From an uncultured Roseateles sp. (GTDB lineage: Bacteria > Pseudomonadota > Gammaproteobacteria > Burkholderiales > Burkholderiaceae): a stretch of DNA of 5,839 bases. A program made the position numbers and the translations under genes. Below are positions 1 through 5,350 of this stretch, one piece after another. A model generated the notes under the pieces. The model was not told the origin of the DNA. It saw only the letters and a list, made by a program, of their open reading frames with translations, and searched no databases. The stretch spans positions 1 to 5,839 of the forward strand of contig CAMLKW010000256.1 of assembly GCA_946480605.1 (NCBI GenBank), in the 5' to 3' direction. The first letter of the stretch is position 1. Each line of letters opens with the position of its first letter.

Positions 1-597
1 GCTCAGGTAGGTGAGCACCTCGCTCTCGCGCGGCGTCAGGCGCTCCCACTCGGGCGGCGGGTCCAGCGCGACGCTGCGGCTGTTGCTGAAGGGGGCGTGC
101 GACGACGACAGCGAGCCGAAGCCCGAGTTCAGCGGCATGGTGCCGCTGTCGCTGGATGACGGCCGGAAGTGCGACAGCAGGCGGCGGGCAATGGCCGGCG
201 ACAGCGGCGGCTGGCCGCGCACGATGCGCTGCAGCTCTTCAACCAGCACCTCGAAGCGGTCTTCCTTCAACAGATAGCCATCCGCACCGCACTGCAGCGC
301 CGGGAACAGGTGGTCGTCGTCGGAGTACAGCGTCGTGACGATCTTGATTGCCGTGGAGCCGGCCAGTTCCGTCAGGAACTCCATGCCGTTGCCGTCCGGC
401 AGTTCCAGGTCCACGAGGATGAGCTTGAAGCCCGTGTCGGGCGCGCTGCCCGAGAACTTGCTCACCTGCCGGCGCGCGTTTTCGAGATCGCCGACCTCGG
501 TGATCTCCATCGCATCGCTGAAGCTCTCTCGCACCACGCGGCACAGGAAGCTGCGGGCGACGGGGTTGTCTTCGATGATCAGGACTTTGACGGTCAT
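1..597 (-). CDS. LuxR/NarL-family two-component response regulator, C-terminus cut by window edge
   Basis: This is a cytoplasmic response regulator that should be phosphorylated by a sensor kinase and then bind DNA. Reading the minus strand from the ATG at 595-597 gives 199 open codons to base 1. Residues 1-125 or so form a receiver domain: acidic pocket E9/D10, phosphoacceptor D63 in the VDLELPDGNG stretch, switch threonine T88/T89 and conserved K111 in the YLLKED motif. A Ser/Pro-rich linker covers about residues 143-182. The LuxR-type helix-turn-helix begins at 187 with LTPRESEVL and is truncated within its first helix. No Shine-Dalgarno is evident. A weak TACATT box (633-638, minus strand) could be a -10, without a convincing -35. 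No kinase lies in the window, so the signal and targets are unknown. Family assignment is firm; the specific gene is not recognised. Confidence 0.93.
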   Translation of the reverse strand, partial: MTVKVLIIEDNPVARSFLCRVVRESFSDAMEITEVGDLENARRQVSKFSGSAPDTGFKLILVDLELPDGNGMEFLTELAGSTAIKIVTTLYSDDDHLFPALQCGADGYLLKEDRFEVLVEELQRIVRGQPPLSPAIARRLLSHFRPSSSDSGTMPLNSGFGSLSSSHAPFSNSRSVALDPPPEWERLTPRESEVLTYLS

Positions 598-654
598 GGC
601 GGCGGAAGCGGCGGCTGTCGTTTCGACCGACGAATGTAGCGCACGGCCCTGTGG

Positions 655-687
655 AAACCCCGCGAGATCGCGGGGGGCGACGCCCCC
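655..687 (-). terminator. Possible weak intrinsic terminator downstream of the oxidoreductase gene
   Basis: In the 100-bp gap after the minus-strand stop at 698-700, bases 658-675 form a perfect 8-bp GC-rich inverted repeat (CCCCGCGA / TCGCGGGG, two unpaired bases between them). On the minus strand it is followed by only three T residues (655-657). A second 6-bp stem, 673-678 with 682-687, shares bases with the first, so the two cannot both form. The position and stem strength fit a terminator. The short U tract makes it weak, and it could instead act in mRNA 3' end stabilisation. Confidence 0.4.
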
Positions 688-697
688 GTTTCAGGCT

Positions 698-1675
698 TCA
701 CGCGTTGGTGAGAACTACCTTGCCTATGACCTCCCGCGCCGCCATGCGCGCGAAGGCTGCCGGCAATTGCTCCATGGGCAGCACGCGGTCAAGCACGGGC
801 TTGATCCTGCCGCTGGCGTACCAGGCGGCCAGTTCGCCCAGCATCCTCGCGTTGCGGTCTGGCTCGCGCTTGGCGAACTCGCCCCAGAACACACCGACGA
901 TGGACGCGCCCTTCAGCAGCGTCAGGTTCAGCGGCAGCGCCGGGATCTGGCCCTGGGCGAAGCCGATGACCAGATAGCGGCCGCGCCACGCGATGGAGCG
1001 GAAGGCGGCCTCGGCCAGGTCACCGCCGACCGGGTCGTAGATGACGTCGGGGCCCTTGCCCGCGGTCAGCGCCTTCAGTTCGTCGCGCAGGTTCTGTGTG
1101 GCGTAGTTGATCGTGGCGTCGGCGCCCAGCGCCTTGCAGGCGGCGCACTTGGCATCACTGCCGGCGGCGGCGATGACGCGCGCACCGGCAGCCCTGGCGA
1201 TCTGGATGGCGGCCGTGCCGACACCACCGGCGGCGCCCAGGATGAGCACCGTCTCGCCGGTCTGCAGTGCGCCGCGGTCCATCAGTGCGTGGTGGCTGGT
1301 GGCATAGGTGCAGATGAACGCCGCGGCGTCCTCGAACGCGAATCCGTCGGGCAGTGGCATGGCCAGCATCGCTGGAATGCAGACTTCCGTCGCGAAGCCG
1401 CCCAGACCGCCGAAGGCCGCGACGCGCTGGCCGACGGCGAAACCCTTGACCCCTTCGCCCACCTCGGTGACAAAGCCCGAGAACTCCGTGCCTGGCACGA
1501 AGGGCAGCGGCGGTTTCATTTGATACTTGTTCTGCACGATGAGCAGGTCTGGAAAGTTCAGGCTGGCTGCCTTGATCTGCACGCGAATCTGCCCGGCGGG
1601 CAGCGCCGGTGTCGGCAGGTCCAGCCATTGCAGCGCCTCGACGCCCACCGGGTTTTCACAGAGCCAAGCCTTCAT
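698..1675 (-). CDS. NADPH:quinone oxidoreductase-type (zinc-free MDR family) dehydrogenase
   Basis: A 325-residue medium-chain dehydrogenase/reductase of the quinone oxidoreductase type, expected to be a soluble NADPH-dependent reductase of quinones or other activated double-bond substrates. The N-terminal GroES-like domain (about 1-125) contains NFPDLL at 40-45 and PFVPGTEFSG at 59-68. The Rossmann domain starts near 140 with the cofactor loop GAAGGVG at 147-153, followed by a typical basic/polar strand end near 170. The cysteine-rich structural zinc lobe and the catalytic zinc ligands of alcohol dehydrogenases are absent, placing it in the zinc-free branch. Length is normal for the family. 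The start is supported by AGGAGA five bases upstream of the ATG. It is divergent from surE. The true substrate cannot be read from sequence; an enoyl or acryloyl-CoA reductase role is an alternative. Confidence 0.92.
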   Translation of the reverse strand: MKAWLCENPVGVEALQWLDLPTPALPAGQIRVQIKAASLNFPDLLIVQNKYQMKPPLPFVPGTEFSGFVTEVGEGVKGFAVGQRVAAFGGLGGFATEVCIPAMLAMPLPDGFAFEDAAAFICTYATSHHALMDRGALQTGETVLILGAAGGVGTAAIQIARAAGARVIAAAGSDAKCAACKALGADATINYATQNLRDELKALTAGKGPDVIYDPVGGDLAEAAFRSIAWRGRYLVIGFAQGQIPALPLNLTLLKGASIVGVFWGEFAKREPDRNARMLGELAAWYASGRIKPVLDRVLPMEQLPAAFARMAAREVIGKVVLTNA

Positions 1676-1680
1676 CGTCG

Positions 1681-1686
1681 TCTCCT
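1681..1686 (-). promoter_or_regulatory. Ribosome binding site of the oxidoreductase gene
   Basis: On the minus strand AGGAGA is followed by five bases and then the ATG at 1673-1675. It is the only strong Shine-Dalgarno in the window and fixes the start of the MDR gene. Confidence 0.8.
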
Positions 1687-1730
1687 GTTCTCAAGAACTG
1701 GTCATGATAGGAATCAGGGTGGTTACACCC
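1684..1730 (-). promoter_or_regulatory. Candidate promoter and operator elements of the oxidoreductase gene
   Basis: The minus strand has TATCAT at 1704-1709, a possible -10 box that would start transcription near 1697. No good -35 is seen. Two small inverted repeats flank it. The first, at 1684-1701, is an imperfect palindrome with core GTTCTCAAGAAC and outer CC/GG pairs interrupted by one mismatch; it would overlap the predicted start site. The second, at 1717-1730, is GGGTG-GTTA-CACCC and lies upstream of the -10. Positions fit operators of an unknown regulator. The arms are short, so chance is possible. Confidence 0.35.
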
Positions 1731-1753
1731 GGTCTCGCAGGTGACGCCCTCCC

Positions 1754-1759
1754 TACAAT
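1754..1759 (+). promoter_or_regulatory. -10 box of surE, implying a nearly leaderless transcript
   Basis: TACAAT (five of six matches to the sigma-70 consensus TATAAT) ends eight bases before the surE ATG at 1768, so transcription would begin about 1766-1768. No Shine-Dalgarno precedes this ATG, which agrees with leaderless translation. The -35 region near 1731-1736 is a poor match. This would be the main promoter for surE-pcm and possibly for readthrough into nlpD. Confidence 0.5.
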
Positions 1760-1767
1760 TGGCAACC

Positions 1768-2511
1768 ATGCGCATCCTGATTTCCAACGACGACGGTTAC
1801 CTGGCCCCTGGCCTGGCGGCTCTCGTGAAGGCCTGCGAAGGCCTGGGCGAGATCGACGTCATCGCCCCCGAGCAGAACGCCAGCGGCACGTCCAACTCGC
1901 TGACGCTGAACCGCCCGCTGAACCTCTACCGTGCCGCCAACGGCTTTCGTTATGTCAGTGGCACGCCGTCCGATGGTGTGCACCTGGCGTTGACCGGTCT
2001 GCTGGGTTACCGGCCCGATCTGGTGCTCTCGGGCATCAACAACGGCGCCAACATGGGTGACGACACGCTGTACTCCGGCACCGTCGCCGCTGCCACCGAG
2101 GGCTACCTGTTCGGCATCCCGTCCATCGCGTTTTCCCAGGTCGAGAAGGGCTGGGTCGAGCTCGAAGCCGCGGCGCGCGCGGCGCGCAGCGTCGTCGAGC
2201 AGGTGATTGCGGGCGGTCTGGGGCAGGGCTTTCTGCTGAACGTCAACATCCCCAATCGCGCCGATGCCGATCAGTTGCCGCGCAAGATCACGCGCTTGGG
2301 CCGGCGCCATGCCGCCGAAGGCATCGTCGAGCAGATCAACCCGCGCGGCGAGACCATCTACTGGATCGGTCCGGCGGGCGACGCCAAGGATGCCGGCGAG
2401 GGCACCGACTTCCATGCGACCGCCAACGGCCAGGTGTCGATCACGCCGCTGCAGGTGGACCTGACCGAGCATGCATCGCTCGGCTCCTGGGCGCAGCGCC
2501 TGGGCCTCTGA
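1768..2511 (+). CDS. surE: 5'/3'-nucleotidase SurE
   Basis: SurE is a cytoplasmic metal-dependent phosphatase that removes phosphate from nucleoside 5'- and 3'-monophosphates (the E. coli enzyme also acts on short polyphosphate) and helps survival in stationary phase. The 247-residue product has the full family signature. [11 protein letters not shown] carries metal ligands D8 and D9. S39 lies in the [11 protein letters not shown] stretch, N91 in [12 protein letters not shown], and the YSGTVAAA motif is at 102-109. The C-terminal YWIGPAG and [20 protein letters not shown] segments are also typical. Length matches the usual 245-255. The ATG at 1768 is chosen over an in-frame GTG at 1741 because homologues begin MRIL at the first strand and the -10 box lies between the two codons. 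It is first in the cluster and its TGA directly abuts the pcm ATG, suggesting co-transcription and coupled translation. No residue looks abnormal. Confidence 0.97.
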   Translation: MRILISNDDGYLAPGLAALVKACEGLGEIDVIAPEQNASGTSNSLTLNRPLNLYRAANGFRYVSGTPSDGVHLALTGLLGYRPDLVLSGINNGANMGDDTLYSGTVAAATEGYLFGIPSIAFSQVEKGWVELEAAARAARSVVEQVIAGGLGQGFLLNVNIPNRADADQLPRKITRLGRRHAAEGIVEQINPRGETIYWIGPAGDAKDAGEGTDFHATANGQVSITPLQVDLTEHASLGSWAQRLGL

Positions 2512-3315
2512 ATGTCGACGCCGAAGCGATTCCCGGCCAGCCTGAAATCGGCCGCCGCGCCGCAGCGCGAGTTGCTGATGCCGCAGCGGCATTTGCGCCA
2601 GGCCACCGCCGACGCGGCGCGGCTGGCTCGGCCCAGTGGTGGCGGCCTGGACAGTGGCGCCGTGCGCGAGCGCATGGTCAACCGGCTGCGGGCCGAAGGC
2701 AAGTTCAACGAGCAGGTGCTGGCGGCGATGGCTGCCGTGCCGCGCCATGAGTTCGTCGACAGCGCACTGGCCGCGCAAGCCTATGAAGACACGGCCCTGC
2801 CCATCGGCCACGGTCAGACCATCTCCAAACCCTCGGTTGTGGCCCACATGCTGGGCCTGCTGATGGCTGGCAGCGGTGCGCGCCAGCACGGGTCGCTGGG
2901 TCGCGTGCTGGAGATCGGCACCGGCTGCGGCTACCAGGCCGCCGTCATCGCGCTGTTGGCGCGTCAGGTGATCTCCATCGAACGGTTGCAGGGCTTGCAC
3001 GACAAGGCCAAGGCCAACTTGCAGCGCGTCGTGCTACCGCGCGCGCCGCGCCTCATCTGGGGCGATGGCCGCGTGGGCCACGCCGCCAGCGGGCCGTTCG
3101 ACAGCCTCATCGCGGCAGCCGGCGGCGAGGACATTCCGCCGGCCTGGATGGAGCAACTGGCTCCCGGCGGGCGGCTGATCGCGCCGACGCATTCGGGCAC
3201 GCGCGGCCAGGTGCTTGTCGTGCTGGACCATGTCGTCGACGGGGGCGTCAGTCGCTGGGTTCGCAGCGAACACGAGGCGGTGCTTTTCGTCCCCCTAAAA
3301 TCCGGCGTCGTCTGA
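2512..3315 (+). CDS. pcm: Protein-L-isoaspartate O-methyltransferase with N-terminal extension
   Basis: This SAM-dependent enzyme methylates L-isoaspartyl residues formed by ageing, starting their repair to aspartate, in the cytoplasm. The product is 267 residues; the E. coli enzyme is 208. The catalytic part starts near residue 50 (VRERMVNRLR) and includes AVPRHEFVD (75-83), YEDTALPIGHGQTISKP (91-107, S105 aligning with the active-site serine) and the SAM-binding motif I VLEIGTGCGYQAA (132-144). The GDGRVG motif and the closing FVPLKSG follow. The first 50 or so residues are a basic, Ala/Pro-rich extension beginning with a KRFP element, which I recall at the start of longer Burkholderiales Pcm proteins, so the start at 2512 is credible. 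An internal start such as the ATG at 2578 is possible but less likely. The gene follows surE with no gap (TGA then ATG), as in the conserved cluster. Confidence 0.95.
   Translation: MSTPKRFPASLKSAAAPQRELLMPQRHLRQATADAARLARPSGGGLDSGAVRERMVNRLRAEGKFNEQVLAAMAAVPRHEFVDSALAAQAYEDTALPIGHGQTISKPSVVAHMLGLLMAGSGARQHGSLGRVLEIGTGCGYQAAVIALLARQVISIERLQGLHDKAKANLQRVVLPRAPRLIWGDGRVGHAASGPFDSLIAAAGGEDIPPAWMEQLAPGGRLIAPTHSGTRGQVLVVLDHVVDGGVSRWVRSEHEAVLFVPLKSGVV
3296..3301 (+). promoter_or_regulatory. Possible -10 box for nlpD-rpoS at the end of pcm
   Basis: TAAAAT (five of six to consensus) sits inside the last codons of pcm and would start a transcript near 3308, giving a leader of about 65 bases before the nlpD ATG. 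No recognisable -35 is present at the right distance. It is an AT-rich hexamer in very GC-rich sequence, so I rate it as a candidate only. Confidence 0.35.
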
Positions 3316-3317
3316 CG

Positions 3318-3356
3318 GGGCCGCTGGCGCACCGCGCCGCACAATCGGGTCGGCCC
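3318..3356 (+). other. Nested inverted repeats in the pcm-nlpD gap
   Basis: GGGCCG at 3318-3323 can pair with CGGCCC at 3351-3356. Inside that, GGCGC at 3326-3330 can pair with GCGCC at 3334-3338 around an ACC loop. The fold lies between the pcm stop and the nlpD start. There is no T tract, so it is not an intrinsic terminator. In GC-rich DNA such pairing often arises by chance. Confidence 0.3.
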
Positions 3357-3373
3357 TCAACGTGCCACACACG

Positions 3374-4270
3374 ATGCCCTCTAGCTTGCGCCTATCTTTT
3401 TTCATCCTCACCTCCGCACTGCTGCTCAGCGCCTGCAGCAGCGTCTCGCTGAACCAGGCACCCGTCGAGGATCGCAATCCCCAACCGCCCAAGGCAGCGG
3501 CCGTGCCGCCCGCTCCGGCAGCTTCGGCCCCGGCTCCCGAGGTCAAGCCGCCACCGGGCGCCGAGCACGCAGGCAAGCCGGGCTACTACACCGTGAAGCC
3601 TGGCGATGCGCTGATCCGCATTGCGCTGGACAACGGCCAGAGCTGGCGCGATGTGGCCAAGTGGAACGGCCTGGAGAACCCGAACCGCATCGAGGTGGGG
3701 CAGGTGCTGCGCGTTGTGCCGCCGGGTGTGGAGCCGGGCACTGCGACGGCCCGGCCGATTGCGAGTGTGGCCAAGACCGAGACCCGTCCGCTGGATGCCA
3801 AGCCGCCGGTGGCGTCGGCGAGTGCCGCCTCCGCAGCAGCCACGGCCGCAGCGCCCAAGGAAGTGGTCAAGGACGCTGCCAAGGACTCGGCCTCCGACGA
3901 CGACAATCTGGCCTGGGCCTGGCCCGTCTCGCAGCCCGTTAGCGCCGGTTTTGACGAGCAGCGCAACAAGGGGCTGGACTTCGCCGGCAAGCCGGGCGAC
4001 CCGGTGTTGGCTGTCGCCGATGGTCGCGTTGTTTACGCAGGTTCGGGCTTGCGCGGCTACGGCAACTTGGTCATCATCAAGCACAACAACACCTACCTGA
4101 CCGCGTATGCCCACAACCGGGCGATGTTGGTCGAACAGGATCAGGTGGTTCGCAAGGGCCAGAGGATTGCCGAGATGGGTTCCACCGAAAGCGACACCGT
4201 CAAGCTGCACTTCGAAGTGCGCAAACTGGGCAAGCCCGTCGACCCGGCCAAGCTGCTGCCGCCGCGCTGA
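3374..4270 (+). CDS. nlpD: NlpD-type LysM/LytM (M23) lipoprotein, amidase activator
   Basis: NlpD is an outer-membrane-anchored periplasmic lipoprotein that activates an N-acetylmuramoyl-L-alanine amidase (AmiC in E. coli) during septal peptidoglycan splitting. The 298-residue product begins with a lipoprotein signal peptide whose lipobox L-S-A-C places the lipidated cysteine at 21. A Pro/Ala-rich stretch follows to about 68. One LysM peptidoglycan-binding domain covers about 71-114 (YYTVKPGDAL to GQVLRVVPP). An Ala/Lys/Pro linker runs to about 178, and a LytM/M23 domain covers 181-295. In that domain the first metal-site histidine is N198 and the first histidine of the HxH pair is K277, while D202, H247 and H279 remain. 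This matches non-enzymatic NlpD rather than an active endopeptidase. I chose the ATG at 3374, four codons after a GTG at 3362, because it gives a normal signal peptide; no clear Shine-Dalgarno helps. As usual it sits just before rpoS, and in enterobacteria this gene contains rpoS promoters. Confidence 0.95.
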   Translation: MPSSLRLSFFILTSALLLSACSSVSLNQAPVEDRNPQPPKAAAVPPAPAASAPAPEVKPPPGAEHAGKPGYYTVKPGDALIRIALDNGQSWRDVAKWNGLENPNRIEVGQVLRVVPPGVEPGTATARPIASVAKTETRPLDAKPPVASASAASAAATAAAPKEVVKDAAKDSASDDDNLAWAWPVSQPVSAGFDEQRNKGLDFAGKPGDPVLAVADGRVVYAGSGLRGYGNLVIIKHNNTYLTAYAHNRAMLVEQDQVVRKGQRIAEMGSTESDTVKLHFEVRKLGKPVDPAKLLPPR

Positions 4271-4315
4271 GAAGGCGCTCGGCACCTCCAACCTCTAACG
4301 GGCCAGCCACACGCC

Positions 4316-5320
4316 ATGAAACGCGCTGCGCCCAAGTCCAACGGCCATGACGGTGCCAGCCACAGGCCCGGCGTCATCTTGAGCATGAGCGGCGGCACTG
4401 AGGCCGAGGCCGCTTCAGGGGCCGCGGAGGATGAGGGGCAGGCGCTGCGAGCCACCGGCGACGATGTCGACGTGGGCAATGCGCTGCAGGCCTATCTGCG
4501 CGACATCCGGCGCACACCGCTGCTGACGCCGCAGCAGGAGTTCGACACGGCTCAGGCCGCGCGCGCCGGCGACTTCCAGGCCCGCCAGACCATGATCGAG
4601 CACAACCTGCGCTTGGTCGTCAGCATCGCGAAGAACTACCTGGGGCGCGGCCTGCCGATGAGCGACCTCATCGAGGAGGGCAACCTGGGGCTGATGCATG
4701 CCATCAGCAAGTTCGAGCCCGAACGAGGCTTCCGCTTCTCGACCTATTCCAGCTGGTGGATACGCCAGAGCATCGAGCGTGCGTTGATGCACCAGGCCCG
4801 TCTGGTGCGGTTGCCTGTGCACATCGTGCGCGAGCTGAACCAGGTTCTGAAGGCGCGTCGCGCGCTGGAGGCCTTGCAGAGCGCGCAGGGTGCCGAGGGG
4901 CGCGTGCGTGCCGAGGACGTGGCGCAGGCGCTGGGCCGGCCGGTCGACGAAGTGGCCGAGCTGCTGGCCTATGCCGAGCTGCCCAGTTCGTTGGACTCGC
5001 CGGTGGACCGCAACGGCGAGGGCGGTGAATCCATGCTGGACCTGGTGGCCGACGAGCAGGCCATCGACCCCATGGGCCTGCGCCTGTCGCACGAGGTCGA
5101 GCAGCTGTTGCAGCACGGCCTGGCCAGTCTCAATGATCGCGAGCGTGAGGTGCTGTCCGGACGCTACGGGCTGTCCGACCGCGAGCCGGAGACGCTGGAT
5201 GTGCTGGCCATACGCCTGAAGCTCACGCGCGAGCGCATCCGCCAGATCCAGCTGGAGGCGCTGGCCAAGCTCAAGCGCAACATGATGCGCCACGGCGTGG
5301 ACCGGGACTCGATCTTCTGA
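4316..5320 (+). CDS. rpoS: RNA polymerase sigma factor RpoS (sigma-38)
   Basis: RpoS directs RNA polymerase to stationary-phase and general stress promoters. The 334-residue product (E. coli 330) has a poorly conserved acidic/Ala N-terminus to about 55, then region 1.2 ([18 protein letters not shown], 59-76). Region 2 (about 93-166) includes [27 protein letters not shown], the [17 protein letters not shown] -10-recognition segment and RLVRLP. Region 3 covers about 167-245, and region 4 ends in [14 protein letters not shown] (303-316). The residue aligning with E. coli K173 is R172, a conservative change at a sigma-S selectivity position. The identity is supported by nlpD immediately upstream. 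No Shine-Dalgarno is visible before the ATG at 4316; an in-frame ATG at 4385 would remove only unconserved residues. The 45-bp gap to nlpD allows co-transcription, and an internal promoter in nlpD is likely from family precedent, though I could not place one. Confidence 0.95.
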   Translation: MKRAAPKSNGHDGASHRPGVILSMSGGTEAEAASGAAEDEGQALRATGDDVDVGNALQAYLRDIRRTPLLTPQQEFDTAQAARAGDFQARQTMIEHNLRLVVSIAKNYLGRGLPMSDLIEEGNLGLMHAISKFEPERGFRFSTYSSWWIRQSIERALMHQARLVRLPVHIVRELNQVLKARRALEALQSAQGAEGRVRAEDVAQALGRPVDEVAELLAYAELPSSLDSPVDRNGEGGESMLDLVADEQAIDPMGLRLSHEVEQLLQHGLASLNDREREVLSGRYGLSDREPETLDVLAIRLKLTRERIRQIQLEALAKLKRNMMRHGVDRDSIF

Positions 5321-5333
5321 GTCCTTGCCGCCA

Positions 5334-5350
5334 CCTCGGATAATCCGAGG
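5334..5350 (+). promoter_or_regulatory. 17-nt perfect palindrome overlapping a -10 box, abutting the rlmD start
   Basis: CCTCGGATAATCCGAGG is a perfect inverted repeat (8-bp arms, one central base) that ends immediately before the rlmD ATG at 5351. Within it GATAAT (5339-5344) resembles a -10 box and would start transcription about 5351, again giving a leaderless message. The best -35 candidate, TTCTGA at 5315-5320, is weak. As RNA the element folds into a 7-bp stem with a UAA loop, but no U tract follows, so an intrinsic terminator for rpoS is unlikely. It could be a regulator site or an rpoS 3' end hairpin. The GAGG touching the ATG is too close to serve as a normal Shine-Dalgarno. Confidence 0.5.

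Noticed and set aside
335..1744. A 469-codon open frame on the plus strand opposite the oxidoreductase and part of the regulator gene.
   Set aside because: It is antisense to a gene with clear family motifs, has low-complexity Arg/Gly/Ala-rich content and no recognisable domain; GC-rich third positions leave opposite frames open.
1741..1767. The in-frame GTG at 1741 as the surE start.
   Set aside because: It would add nine residues before the conserved first strand, and the likely -10 box lies downstream of it, so it would not be transcribed from that promoter.
1753..3000. A 415-codon open frame on the minus strand across surE and pcm.
   Set aside because: Both opposing genes are certain, and the frame is rich in His/Gln/Arg/Gly without family motifs, typical of a reverse shadow of high-GC codons.
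3374..4270. An active M23 peptidoglycan endopeptidase.
   Set aside because: Two metal-site histidines are replaced (N198, K277), and the gene context and overall architecture match NlpD.
3392..4291. A 299-codon open frame on the minus strand opposite nlpD.
   Set aside because: It mirrors the Ala/Pro-rich nlpD codons and shows no domain or start signal of its own.
5334..5350. The palindrome as an intrinsic terminator of rpoS.
   Set aside because: No T-rich tract follows the stem; the next bases are the rlmD coding start.
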